A DNA stretch of 64,000 nucleotides. It comes from Brassica napus (lineage: Eukaryota > Streptophyta > Magnoliopsida > Brassicales > Brassicaceae). A program made the translations under genes and the position numbers. The notes beneath the pieces were generated by a model. The model worked only from the letters and a program-made list of their open reading frames with translations, was not told the origin of the DNA and did no database searches. The stretch covers positions 50,124,681-50,188,680 of the forward strand of contig NC_063450.1 of the NCBI RefSeq assembly GCF_020379485.1. The letters run 5' to 3'. Shown one piece after another: positions 1 to 11,086 of the stretch (positions are counted from its first letter, which is position 1; every line of letters begins with the position of its first letter).

Positions 1-313
1 ATATATATATATAAATATATTAACTTCATTAATTATATAATAAATAACATATTTACGTTTGATAACTCAACCACGAATGTGCAACTACGTTTCTCGTAAA
101 TTTACGACCACATTACGACTACCTGAAAGTTTGGTCGTAAATGCGAAATTAGTTTACGACCAATTTACGACTAAACCTTTTAGTAGCAAAATTACGTCTA
201 AGTTACGATGGACTTTAACATAGTCGTAAGTTAGACGTAACGTCGAAGTTAATTTACGACTACAAATTTGTAGTCGTAAATGGTAGTCGTTACTCTCACG
301 TTTTTTTGTAGTG
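1..313. mobile_element. Right terminus of a CACTA (En/Spm-type) DNA transposon
   Basis: Bases 308-313 read GTAGTG, so the reverse strand begins CACTACAAAAAAACG, the usual CACTA terminal inverted repeat. Inside it, from about base 90, the motif TTTACGAC(TA) or its complement recurs at least eight times in both orientations, including a perfect 28-bp palindrome at 253-280 (half-site TTTACGACTACAAA). Dense subterminal repeats next to a CACTA terminus are the transposase-binding regions of this superfamily. The other end lies left of the window, so autonomy and target duplication cannot be judged. The first 22 bases are an AT microsatellite. No coding sequence is visible. Confidence 0.75.
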
Positions 314-1584
314 AGTGATGAACAAGCCATGAAATATAGATAACATAGTTATTTAATATTTTACATCCTAAAGGTGTTGGTGAAAATTTAGTCAAACTTC
401 ATTTTGTCACTGCTTGCCAATAGAACTCAATAATAGTAGCAATAATAGTAGCTAAAGGCTAGCTAAATTGCATGTCATATCTATTAATCTTCTTATTGAA
501 AATGAAAATTTAGCGTGAGGAGTTTAGTAAATATTGTGTAGATATCAGATTTAATAAGATATTGTGTATTAATTTAAATATTAGAAAATTATGATAACAA
601 AAATATATTAAAACAATGGACATCTTAGTCAATTTACATATATAGAAGTGTAATTTTCAAAAAATTTAAATAATGGTGTAGTTTTCAAATTAAAATTTCA
701 TGCGAATGTATTTTTCCAAATTTTCCCTTGATTTTTTGATTTTATATAAATTAAAAAGTTAATTTTATATTTCTTAACTCATTTATGACTTTTGATTTTT
801 GAAACAGATGCTAGATTTTAAAATTGGAAGCGTAAACTTGGAACGTATTTTCACAGAGATTATTTTAGAAACATTCTGGAAATGAAATTCCAAAATTTCC
901 ATGAGCTATTTATTCCAATTAAGAAGTGGACGTCATATGTGACAAAAGGGCATAAATATAATGTTTATTTTCGTTTGACCAGAAGTATATATTTATAATA
1001 CGGTTTTCCTTTTTTTTCGTTGGGTTTCTCTTGTGTATGGCCGATATTAGTCGCCCTGCTTTGATTATTATTTTTCCCTCAATACGGCCGTAAAGTTGTT
1101 TTAATATACTATATATCTCTTTGTTTACTACCTCAACTGGGTTTCTTCAAAAATTCCTGATTTTGGGATTGGTGCTAGTCCAAGTCCACTCGATTGGAAG
1201 TTTCTGGGTTTTGATTTGAGTTGCCGATTTGATTTCAAAGTTTGTTCCTTTTCGGTAAGTTCGTTCACACCACCCCCTTTTCGAGATAGCTACTTCAAGT
1301 TTGCTCCTTTCTTAATTAGGGCTAATCAAGTGTAGTAAAGTTTTCGTCTTTCCATCTTCTCCGTTGATTCGATGAAACAATTTGCTTTTGGTCGGTGATT
1401 TGGTTTTCTTTTTCCTTCAGGCTTTGAGAATACTCTGGACAGCTCTAAGCAGAAGTGTGATTAGACCATATCCGATTAGGATCAGTTTGGCTTTGTTGTT
1501 TGGTTGTAAGAGAACTGTTTCAAGTCTCAATCTTTGTCAATCCTCTGGAGCCCTTCTTTGCTCTGTGTCTGCTTCTCCTGGGGC
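314..1584 (+). promoter_or_regulatory. Upstream region and 5' UTR of the SEUSS-LIKE 1-type gene
   Basis: No gene is seen here. The left part is AT-rich intergenic DNA. From about 1100 the composition becomes that of a plant leader. A probable 5'-UTR intron has its donor at 1255 (TTCG/GTAAGT) and a pyrimidine-rich acceptor ending at 1420. The ORF beginning at 1382 lies in this leader and has no family features. Confidence 0.45.
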
Positions 1585-4516
1585 ATGAACAAAGCAACGT
1601 TCGCAGGAGCTATAGAATCTAGTTTCTCATTGACTGATGCTCTAACTATGCAGAGGAACGGAGGCATCAATAATCCGCGTATCCCAACATCACCAATGTC
1701 CTTCTCGAATAATAACATTAACGTTCCAGGCTCCTTGGTTCTTGATGGGTCTGCTTCAATGCAGCAAGGAGGACAAGGTTCAGTTCCAATGAGGGAAAGC
1801 CCAAGTTATTCCCACGTGGACAAGAAGCCCAAGCTAGAGGTTAAGCAAGAGGACATGCTGCAGCAGCAGGTTTTACAGCAGTACATCCAGCGTCAGGACC
1901 CGGGGGGAAGGAACCCGCAGCTGCAAGCTTTGCTTCACCAGCAGAGGATGAGGCAACAGCAGCAGATTCTTCAATCCATGTCACCCTCTCAGAGACTCCA
2001 ACTCCAGCAACAGCAGCAGTTGTTGAGACAGCAGCAAGGCGCTCAGCAGATCCCTCCTAGCGTACGTCCTTTTGAACCTGGCGTCTGTGCAAGGAAACTG
2101 ATGATGTACTTGTATCATCTACAGCAACGACCTGCTGTAAGCTATATAATCTATGGACATTTTATAGCAATTTCATCACATCTATTCAAGTTCTCTCCTC
2201 CCATTACTGATAGTCTGATACCTTTTTTTTTTGTAGGAGAATTGCATTACTTATTGGAGAAAATTCGTGGCTGAGTACTTCTCACCTCGTGCAAAGCAAA
2301 GGTTGTGCTTGTCACAGTACGAAAGTGCTGGCCACCATGCGCTTGGCATGGTTTCACAGGCAGCTCCGGTCAGTCTTCTCTTAGCTTTGTAGTCACACGC
2401 ATGTTTAGTCCGCCTGGACTACTTCTGAATCTCATTTTGTTTGCAGGATATGTGGCAGTGTGATCTTTGTGGCACCAAGTCTGGAAAAGGATTTGGTAAG
2501 AGAGTTGCCAGTATTTTTATGTGCCTTCTTACAAATCTGATAATTGTTTTCTATTGTCAAAATCTGCAGAGGCAACGTTCGATGTGCTTGCAAGACTAAA
2601 TGAAATCAAATTTGCTAGTGGCATCATTGATGAATTCTTATATCTGGACCTTCCACGAGAAAACAGATTTTCCAATGGACTGATGATGTTAGAATATAGA
2701 AAAGCAGTTCAGGAAACTGTACATGAGCAGTTTCGTGTTATCCGTGAGGGCCATCTTCGCATCATATTCTCTCAAGATTTGAAGGTATCACGAATATTAA
2801 AAGTGAAGAAGAAAAAGCAATCACCAGTGTGCTAGTGCCTAGCTAATCTTTGACTTTGCTTCTTTTCCAGATACTTTCTTGGGAGTTCTGTGCTCGGCGT
2901 CATGAAGAGCTTCTCCTCCGCAGACTTATTGCTCCACAGGTCCTATTCTGATGACATACCTATTTATTATGAGCATAAGACTTAACACAAGACGTTTGTG
3001 GTCAACTTTGCCCCTTAAATTGTTTGTTGTTAATACACGGTTTCCCTAAATGCAATTTATGTGTTTAGATATGAACACAAAGTATGTAATACTTGGAAAG
3101 TGAATTGAAAACTTATTGGTGATGCAGGTGAACCAGTTGCTTCAGGTTGCACTGAAATGCCAGAGCACAATCTCGGAGAGTGGGTCAGAGGGAGTTTCTA
3201 AGCAGGATTTACAGTCAAACAGTAACATGTAAGTTGATCCATAACATTTAATTTACCTTTACGATGGTTGATGTAGACTATTATTTTTAGTGTCCATGTT
3301 CTAGCATTTTGTTTCTACTGCAATATATCATTGTTGGGTGCCAATTTGTGTCTCAGGGTCTTGGGAGCAGGACGGCAGCTGGCAAAGTTCATGGAATTAC
3401 AGTCTCTGAATGATCTTGGCTATCCAAAAAGATATATCAGAACTCTACAGGTACTCGTTAAGTTCCTTTCCTAGCTTTTAGTTTTTATATCTGAAGTTTT
3501 AAGAAGTCCTAATATGGAGCCATCACGAGTTGCAGATATCTGAAGTTGTCAAGAGCATGAAGGATCTGATGAACTTCACTGGCGAGCAAAAAATCGGCCC
3601 TATTGGTAAGTCTACAACATCCATATGAGTCCTGAAACAAGGTTGCCATTCTGGTGTGAAAGCTTCACTTGAGATTTTCTGTTTGATGATTTGAGTTTCT
3701 GACTGAATGTAATCGTTTTGATGCTCTTATGCAGAGGGGTTGAAACGGCTTTTTGAACAGACAGCGGCAGTAAAGCTCCAGAGACGGAAAGAGATGGAGC
3801 AGTTAGGTAATAGTGGAGCTATAATGAATGCGTCATCTCAAGCTCAGATGGCATTGACACAAGGAACGATGAACGGCCTAACTGGGAACAACAATCACCC
3901 TCAAATTGTCGGTCGTGGAGCTATGAATGGCTCAGCTCAAGCCGCAGCAGCTCTGACCAACTACCAGAGCATGCTCATGAGGCAAAATGCTATGAACAAC
4001 CCAAACTCAAAACAAGAGGGGTTCTCTAGTCAGAGCCAGAGTCCATCTTCCTCGTCTCATCAGAGGCAGAACTTTGCCAAAGGTGGGTTTTCCAGCTCTC
4101 CCCAGATGCAACAGCAACAGCAGCAGCAGCGCACCATGAATGGCGCTCCCAACACGCTTCAACAGAATCCTTCTCATCGTTTGCTGCAACCACCACATTC
4201 ACATGGTAACAATCAGGAGCAGCAGATGCTTCACCAGATGTTGCAGCAGATGTCTGAAAACGGAGCAAATGTGCAACAGCAACAAGCCTTTTCAGGTCAA
4301 AGTGGTGGCAATAGTAATGCAGAGAGGAACCCAACTGCCTCTACTTCAAACATCTCAGGAGGAGGAGGCCGTGTTCCAAGCCGCAACAACAGTTTCAAAT
4401 CAGCTTCAAACAGCAACCTTCATTTAACAGAAGATATACCACCTATTACAGAACTACCTCATGATTTCTCAGCAGACGACTTCTTCAACAACAGCGATAT
4501 TTATGGCAGCTTGTAA
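1585..4516 (+). CDS. SLK1: SEUSS-LIKE transcriptional co-repressor (SLK1 type)
   Basis: Plant LIM-binding (LDB)-like adaptor of the SEUSS family, which pairs with LEUNIG-type co-repressors in the nucleus during floral and embryo development. Nine exons join in frame: 1585-2136, 2237-2368, 2447-2495, 2570-2784, 2871-2939, 3128-3228, 3357-3450, 3536-3605 and 3735-4516, giving 687 residues. The start at 1585 (MNKATFAGAIESSFSLTDA) matches the family N-terminus; an upstream in-frame ATG at 1534 lies in the leader. Residues about 80-165 are Gln-rich. The conserved core runs from VCARKLMMYLYHLQQRP through CDLCGTKSGKGFEATFDVLARL and EFCARRHEELLLRRLIAPQ. The C-terminal part is low-complexity Gln/Asn/Ser. 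It faces a paralogue ending at 5167. Arabidopsis keeps SLK3 and SLK1 side by side here, so orthology to SLK1 is likely; exact assignment within the pair is inference. Confidence 0.9.
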
Positions 4517-5166
4517 GATCTCAACTCAAACAGAAGCATTGTTACTTTGACATAACATAATGAAGGAGGGTTTGGGCTTTAATTTGGGTCTTTGTATAGA
4601 AACCAAAGAAATATTGAGAGAAACTGTTATTTGTTGTAACCTATATAAGGCACTTTAGCATCTTTTTCCCACCTTTTTAAGTGATAGTATGATGAGATCT
4701 TAGGCTATGATCTCTGCAAACATTTTTCAAGTGATGTTATTCTTTTCTATGCTTTTTCTTTGATAACAATCTGTTCATAGAAAAGATTGGTAAGTTAGTC
4801 ATACTTAACTTGTTGCAAATAGTTAAAAACCCTTTGACTTGTTGAAAACATTTATGTGCCTCTTTTTTAGACTCGTCATGAAGCACTTTGTCTGTGTTAG
4901 AAGCTTAAAAACCCTTTTGACTGATGAATATACATACACACTGGTGTAGTTTGAGGTTACATGACTGTCACTAGAAGGGGAAAGAATGAAGATACTAAAA
5001 TGCCTATATGTAGGTTACAACTTCCTTCACTGGTCTCATAACCCTTTTGGTTTTCTATACAAAGACCAACAAACCAAACCTAAATGAGAAGAATTAAGCC
5101 TAAAACCCCCTTTCACTTTGTTAGAAGTCAAAGTAGCAACGCCTCTGTTCTGTTCTACAAGCTACC
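4517..5166. other. Convergent 3' flanks of two SEUSS-LIKE genes
   Basis: No coding sequence. This 650-bp spacer holds the 3' UTRs of the two convergent SEUSS-LIKE genes. It is AT-rich, with several AATAAA-like stretches. It matters because read-through from either side would enter an inverted paralogue. Confidence 0.5.
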
Positions 5167-7544
5167 CTACTTATCACTGTCGTTGAAGTTGTCGTCTGAG
5201 AAATCGACAGGTATTTCTGTGGCATCTTCTGGAAAATGTGTCTGCTGAAACGTGTTGAGAGTGCCATGCATGGTGCGCTGCTGCTGCTGTTGCATCTGGG
5301 GAGAGCTGAGAAATCCACCTGTTGCTAAGTTCTGCCTCTGATGAGACCAATATGGACTCTGGTTTAAGTTTGGGGTTGGATGCTGACTCGACGAGAATCC
5401 CTCTTGGGCGCCCGTATCTGAGTATGGGTTATTCATAGCATTTAGCCTCATAAGCATGCTTTGGTTGTTGGTCAGAGCAGCAGCGGCTTGAGCTGAGCTA
5501 TGATGGTGATTGTTGTTGCCAGTTAGGCCGTCCATCTGAGCTTGAGCTGACCTATTCATAGCTCCACTATTCCATAAGTGCTCCATCTCTTGCATTCTCT
5601 GTCTCTGGAGCCTCATTGTCTCTGTCTGTTCCGAAAGCCGCTTCCACCCCTCTATGTAAGGGCATCAAAACATTTACATTCAGTCAGAAACTCAATCACC
5701 GGATCAAAACAGAACATTTCAACAGTAGAGCTATGATTCAAGTGAAAGGTACACCAGAATGGCAATTTAAGTTTTATTCAATAAGGATGTTGTATGATGG
5801 GATTGTAGATTTACCGATAGGGCCAATGTTGTGGTTCTCTGTGAAATCCATCAGAGCCTTCATGCTCTTGACAACTTCATATGTCTGCCACATCGCAATG
5901 GCTTACTATTAGGTCTTCTTACGACTTCAAGATACAAAACTAACAGCTAACTAGTACCTGTAGAGCTCTGAAATATCTTTTCGGATAACCAAGATCATTC
6001 AGAGGCTGCAACTCCATGAACTTTGCCAGCTGCCGTCCAGCTCCCAAGACCCTGACACACAAATTAAGTGTGTCATGGACAATAATAAAAGAGTAGAATA
6101 TTTAATGTATGAAGGGCAAATCAAGTGTCATAGACACATGGATCAACTGACATGTTACTGTTTGTTTGTAAATCCTGCTGAGCAACTCCCTCTGACCCAC
6201 TTTCCGAAATCGTGCATTTCTGTGCAACCTGAAGCAACTGGTTCACCTGCATGCATGACCGATGACCGATATAAAAAAAAGCTGTTGAGGAAACAAAGTA
6301 ATAAAGTTGACCACAAGCATTTTGCAAGTCTTAATCTCCTAATAATCATCAGAATAGGACCTTGGGAGCAATAAGTCTGCGGGGAAGAAACTCTTCATGA
6401 CGCCGAGCACAAAACTCCCAACGCAGGATCTAGAAAGATCCAAAGGCCACGCACGATTAGCTAAAGCAGTAGTAGTACAGTGGTGAAACAGAAAAAAAAA
6501 AATATGGAATAAAGAGAACCTTTAAATCTTGAGAGAATATGATCCGAAAAGGGCCCTCATGAACAACACGACACTCCTCATATTCAATTGTCTGAACTAG
6601 TTTTCTATATTCTAATACAATCACTCCACTGGGAACTCTGCATTCTCGTGGATCTTCCAGGGATAAGAGCTCGTTAACGAAGCCACTAGCAAATTTGATT
6701 TCAAATAGTCTGGCAAGCACATCGAAAGTTGCCTCTGCGGATTCAAAACAAGAAGACGACAGCTATTTTAGCATATGGAAGTTGCTTCACTGTGCTTAAA
6801 GTAAAGGTACGCAAATGACTCTTACCAAATCCTTTTCCAGACTTGGTGCCGCAGAGATTACACTGCCACATACCCTGCAAACAAAACAAGAAGATAGTAC
6901 AGTTGGAGTAACAAAAAAAATAGGCTGATGAAGAAACTGACCTGGGGTAAGGTGCCAAGCATGTGCCCAGCACCATTGTACTGTGAAAAGCACAACCTTT
7001 GCTTTGCACGAGGTGAGAAGTATTCAGCCACGAATTCCCTCCAAAAGGTAATGCAATTATCCTATAAAAAAAAAAAGGTATCAGACTAACTTAAGTAGAT
7101 GTTATGAAAGTCAGAGAGATAAGTATTATTAGCTTATTCTACCTCAGGTCGTTGCTTTATGTGATGCAAGAACATCATAAATTTCCGATGAGCGCACATA
7201 CCACCTCCAAAAGGACATACATTAGGAGGGATCTGTTGTTGCAGTAGTAGTAGCCGTCTCAGCTGCTGCTGCTGCTGTTGCTGTTGCTGCCTCAGCCTGT
7301 GCCGGAGAAACAAAGCTTGCAACTGCGGATTCCTTACGGTGGGGTCCTGGTGCTGGATGTACTGCTGTTGTGGAAGAGTCATAGATTGAAGAAACTGGTT
7401 CTGTTGCCTCGTCCAAGCTTGCAACTGCAGATCTTGTCCCCCCGTGGGGTCCTGATACTGATTGTAGTGCAGCATGTCGTCTTGCTCAGCTTCTTCTAAC
7501 CTGGCCTTCTTCTTATCCGCATGGTAATAATGGTTTTCCCCCAT
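5167..7544 (-). CDS. SLK3: SEUSS-LIKE co-repressor paralogue (SLK3 type), N-terminally shortened
   Basis: Second SEUSS-family gene, inverted relative to the first. Nine exons mirror its partner: 7544-7143, 7061-6942, 6874-6826, 6734-6520, 6429-6361, 6246-6152, 6051-5958, 5884-5815 and 5651-5167. They join in frame to 532 residues. Exons 3, 4, 5, 7 and 8 are exactly the same length as in the partner, and exon 6 is 6 bp shorter. The core CNLCGTKSGKGFEATFDVLARLF is intact. The N-terminus is reduced: sequence matching the partner resumes only near SVPM, so about 60 residues (the IESSFSLTDA part) are missing. The likely start is ATG 7544 (MGENHYYH), with ATG 7610 in frame as the alternative. The C-terminal Gln/Asn tail is also much shorter. 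It looks functional but diverging; whether the truncated form still recruits LEUNIG partners is unknown. Confidence 0.8.
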
Positions 7545-8529
7545 CGGAACTGAACTGAAGCAGACCCACCAAGAACGAATGTTAGTGGTTATTTGAGGAT
7601 AGAGACACAAACCAAATGAAAAGGTTGAGACTTGAAAGTTGAAAACCTAACAAACAGAATCATCTTAGCCAATCACAAAACCAAATGGATCCTAAGCACT
7701 CTTCTAATCAGTAAATCACCCATCAAGAAACGGTTAAAGAAGACGGAAAGGGCGAAAACAAAAGGAGCAAACTTGACGTATCATCAACGAGCATCTCAAA
7801 AGGATGTTAAACTTACCTAAAGGAACAAACTTTCAAAATCGATCAAGTAGACTCCGACTCCGACTCCGACTCGCACCAATCCCAATTCCCAAAACCAAGA
7901 AACTCCAAGTTCGCACCTTTTTTTTTTCAAACTTTAAAATGATCTTTTGATTTCAATTTGATTAATAGTTCAACCGGAAATAACCAATTTGTATCACCGA
8001 CCTCGTGGGTCAAAGGATACTGACACGTGGTGGTCAAGTATTTGTTATAAACGATCTTCTGCTACGAGTGGGCCCCCCTTGACACGTAGTATTGTATAAA
8101 TCTTTGATCCTACGTGGCCTTACGAAATCTTTTCTAGTGCGATTCCACACCGTAGTTGTGTCAGTACAGTGGTAACAACTACTCAGATGAGAGATTAAAA
8201 TTTAATAAATGTTTAATGTCAAAAAAAATATTGTTAAAACTTGATAATTTCTGACAGAAGAAAACCATTAAATCTTATTTTATATGTTAATAATTTTCTT
8301 ATTCCATAATCCATGCACTAGAATACAATTGTATTAGTAAATATGTTTTCGTTAATTTAAAATTTAGTCTTTTTATAAAATGTTCTTTATGATTATGAGG
8401 CTAGTGGTTTGATGATCTATCATAATCTTTTCCGTAGAAAGAGTAATCTATTAGAATCTTGTACTGTGGAAATATAAATGGTTACTATCAATAGTATTCA
8501 TTGCAACTGAAATAGCAGAGCGTATGACT
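7545..8529. promoter_or_regulatory. Upstream region of the SLK3-type gene
   Basis: No gene seen. It carries the leader and promoter of the minus-strand SEUSS-LIKE gene. A G-box CACGTG lies at 8024-8029 and further ACGTG cores near 8095. A CGACTC tandem near 7858-7872 sits in the leader. The part beyond 8200 is AT-rich with no recognisable content. Confidence 0.4.
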
Positions 8530-8853
8530 CGACTCAAAGCAATTACTTAGGTATCCGGCTCTTTACGCATATGGAAGAGAACTCATGTAGAGGACGAGGG
8601 ACAAAACATGTGACTGATGTCCCGAAATAACGTGAATGTGTTATGTGCGTGGTGAGCCTACCGGGATTGTGTTGAGTGCAGCTACCTCTGTTTGGTTTCC
8701 AGTGAACCAGAAAACAATGTTTGATTTACTCAGCAACAAAAGTGTTAAGGCCAGTGGGATATCTTGATCGATGAAGCCTCCATAGAAGAAACGACCAAGA
8801 TTCAAAAATCAAGAGCCCATAACAACTATGTCTCTCTTCTTCAAATCGTGTGA
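8530..8853 (+). pseudogene. FWA: Relic of an HD-ZIP IV homeodomain-START gene (FWA position)
   Basis: Reading from 8648, the plus strand gives [19 protein letters not shown] followed by [14 protein letters not shown], the conserved segment after the START domain in class IV HD-ZIP proteins. A further block at 8785-8850 reads EETTKIQKSRAHNNYVSLL, matching the family's next conserved block (HIAKG..H.N.VSLL). Between them there is an in-frame TGA near 8764, and the pieces lie in different frames. Upstream, 8590-8647 still hints at the preceding MSRNNV block, with stops. No homeodomain, leucine zipper or START core was found. The position between the SLK pair and MSH3 is exactly that of Arabidopsis FWA (At4g25530), so a decayed FWA orthologue is the best reading; another HD-ZIP IV member cannot be excluded. 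Confidence 0.75.
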
Positions 8854-9029
8854 GTTTTCAAAATAGAATATGGTCTCCTTTTAGGGGGTTAAATTGGTGT
8901 CAATGTTTTTTTCATTTTTTTTTTTGGGGTGCAATTAAAATGCAAACAAGATGTTCTTAATTTCTTATAAATATAAAGTTCTACATATGTATAATCCAGA
9001 AATAACACCATAGTGTAACAATGTGTTCA

Positions 9030-10217
9030 TCAAGTAGAAGACGAAGATGACTTCCCTGAAGATATCGCATCCGCAGCACCTGGAGTGTTCTGTGAGATTG
9101 TTGCCTCTGGTTTACCCGTTTTGGCACTATCGTCTCCTTCTGCGTCTTCACCATAGAAAGAACCACCAGAGGATCTCATCTCCTTTACCATTCGAAACTC
9201 GTCATAGTGCACCCGTCTATGTTCATTGAAACTTGTGTTTTTCTCTCCCTCAGGATCTGCAGTGCACAAAAAATCAGAGATGAAGATATGATGACATGAT
9301 GGAACTACTGAGTCAGCTTTGATGGGTATTTTGCGAAGAACCGTCTTCATTTTGATCTATTGGTTCTGCTTCATCCTCTGACGGGGTCCAGTCACCAGAA
9401 TCAGATATGTGGCTAATAATTTTACTGGAAGAAGCTAAATCGTTCAGATCATTCTTTAGTTCTTCAGCACGATGCATTTCAACAAAGTTGTCAAACGATC
9501 TTACTCTAGAAGACAGAGAACCTGATAAAAACCAAACCATGAAAAAAAAAACTAGTTCAAGTCACACTTCCAACTAGGCTGATAACAATTAAAACAGGAC
9601 GCCTGCGGCAAATAAAACATATATGTAGGCATTAAAAATAGAGCAATGGACAAACCACCATCGTCATCAATCATGGGGTACGGTGGGTGATAGGGTGTCT
9701 TTGGTTCGGTAATCTTCTGCCTAACAGGTTTGTTAGATTCAATTTCCACTATATTAGCTTCATCCCATTGTACACGTCCCCTGCCATTGAATATTAACAT
9801 ACTTGATGATGCTACACCAAGAGAAGTTTTGCTTAATAGCTAAAGAAAAAGGGACAATGTGTACAGCCCCTGAACCGTAGATAGGAAACATCCTTAGATA
9901 AAACTTAACAACAATTGCTATTATGTAGTTCATGAGCCTTACAATCAAAGACAAGAGTACTCTTACTATTCACTTTTGTGCTTGAATAGGGAAACTCATA
10001 AACATACACAAGCAGGTATTCATTTGTCCATATCCAGATGATCCATTTAAATGCAGCTCTATCTAAATTTTTAAAATTCATCTAAATGATTCATTTAAAT
10101 TTTCTTGTCTTTATTACTAAACAAACAATAATTCTCGTTTCCATCTACATGAACCATCTTGAAGGAAAATGTCCAATGTAAAAGTAAAATGGGAGAAGGG
10201 GAAACATACTTTGTCAT
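9030..10217 (-). CDS. Protein phosphatase 1 inhibitor-2 family protein
   Basis: Inhibitor-2 (I-2) proteins bind and restrain type-1 protein phosphatases. The best model has four exons: 10217-10210, 9780-9659, 9521-9342 and 9256-9030, totalling 179 codons with consistent GT-AG junctions. The first exon is only 8 nt (ATGACAAA) and joins to give [17 protein letters not shown]. An alternative start at ATG 9800 would add MLIFN in place of MTK. Seen motifs: GRVQWDEAN near the N-terminus (KGILK-like contact), [17 protein letters not shown], an acidic [13 protein letters not shown] segment, and [17 protein letters not shown], the helix that covers the phosphatase active site. The C-terminus is Ser-rich. 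A. thaliana has this gene at At5g52200 in the duplicated block but, to my knowledge, not here on chromosome 4. Product assignment is firm; start and expression are inferred. Confidence 0.85.
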
Positions 10218-11086
10218 CTTGAGGTGATTATATTCTCTTTCAGGCTTGACCAATATTATAGCTCGACCTGATTGCAACATTAAAGAAGAAAAAAACTCAG
10301 CTTAGATTACGTACATGTTGGGCAGGTCTACACATTGATCATCATCTTCCTCTACTGTTAGGTAGGTCATACACCTATAAAATCCAAATTCACACCAATT
10401 CGCAACTGCTTATGATATACTATTCGGACAGAGTCACCTTGCTTCCTATCGAAGATTGGCACGACAGATTCTCGCTCGCTTCCGGAAGTTTTTTTTTTGT
10501 CTTGTCTCTCTTGGACTTTTTCTACCTCGTATGTTTACCCTCACCACGGATCTCACGCTTTAAGAAGACGTGCGGTCTCAATAGCCGTCCGTGCATTTGA
10601 CATTGACCATTATAGATTCTATGTTTAGCCACTAGAAATAGAATTATCCGTTAGATTCAGCTGATTTACGTTGACTGGTAAGGGTAGTTTTGTAATCAGC
10701 TTATTCTAGACATAAATAGAATGTATTTTTGAAGAGACCCAGTGTGTTAACTCTTAATAGAGTGCTTTCCGTTCTAAACGTCAACTGTTTGGTTCGTTTT
10801 TGAATTGTTAATGATTAATTATGTATGTAAAGAACTTTTGAAAACTTTATATAGCAACAATCTTCAAAGAATTTCAGAGCAAGGACTGGAAGCAAACTCT
10901 ATATATATATACAAAAGGAAATATTGATCAACTTAGAAGAAACTCTAATTAAGACATCAACAACGTCCAGTAAGTGATTTTATCATATATGGCATGGCAC
11001 ATTCAGTCTCATTTCAATTCCTTGGGATGTTCTTGTTAATACATAACTATTTTTGCCTGCACATTAGTGACACCCAAGCAGCGTTA
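10218..11086. other. Spacer between the inhibitor-2 and MSH3 genes
   Basis: Contains the presumed promoter and leader of the inhibitor-2 gene (right of 10217) and the 3' flank of MSH3. The GC-richer stretch 10430-10600 fits a transcribed leader. No coding signal or repeat with clear boundaries was seen. Confidence 0.4.

Noticed and set aside
5616..5912. 98-codon plus-strand ORF inside the SLK3-type gene
   Set aside because: Antisense to exons 8 and 9 and the intron between them; no independent evidence.
7222..7416. Ala/Thr-rich ORF in the SLK3-type gene
   Set aside because: Out-of-frame shadow of the CAG-rich exon encoding the Gln tract.
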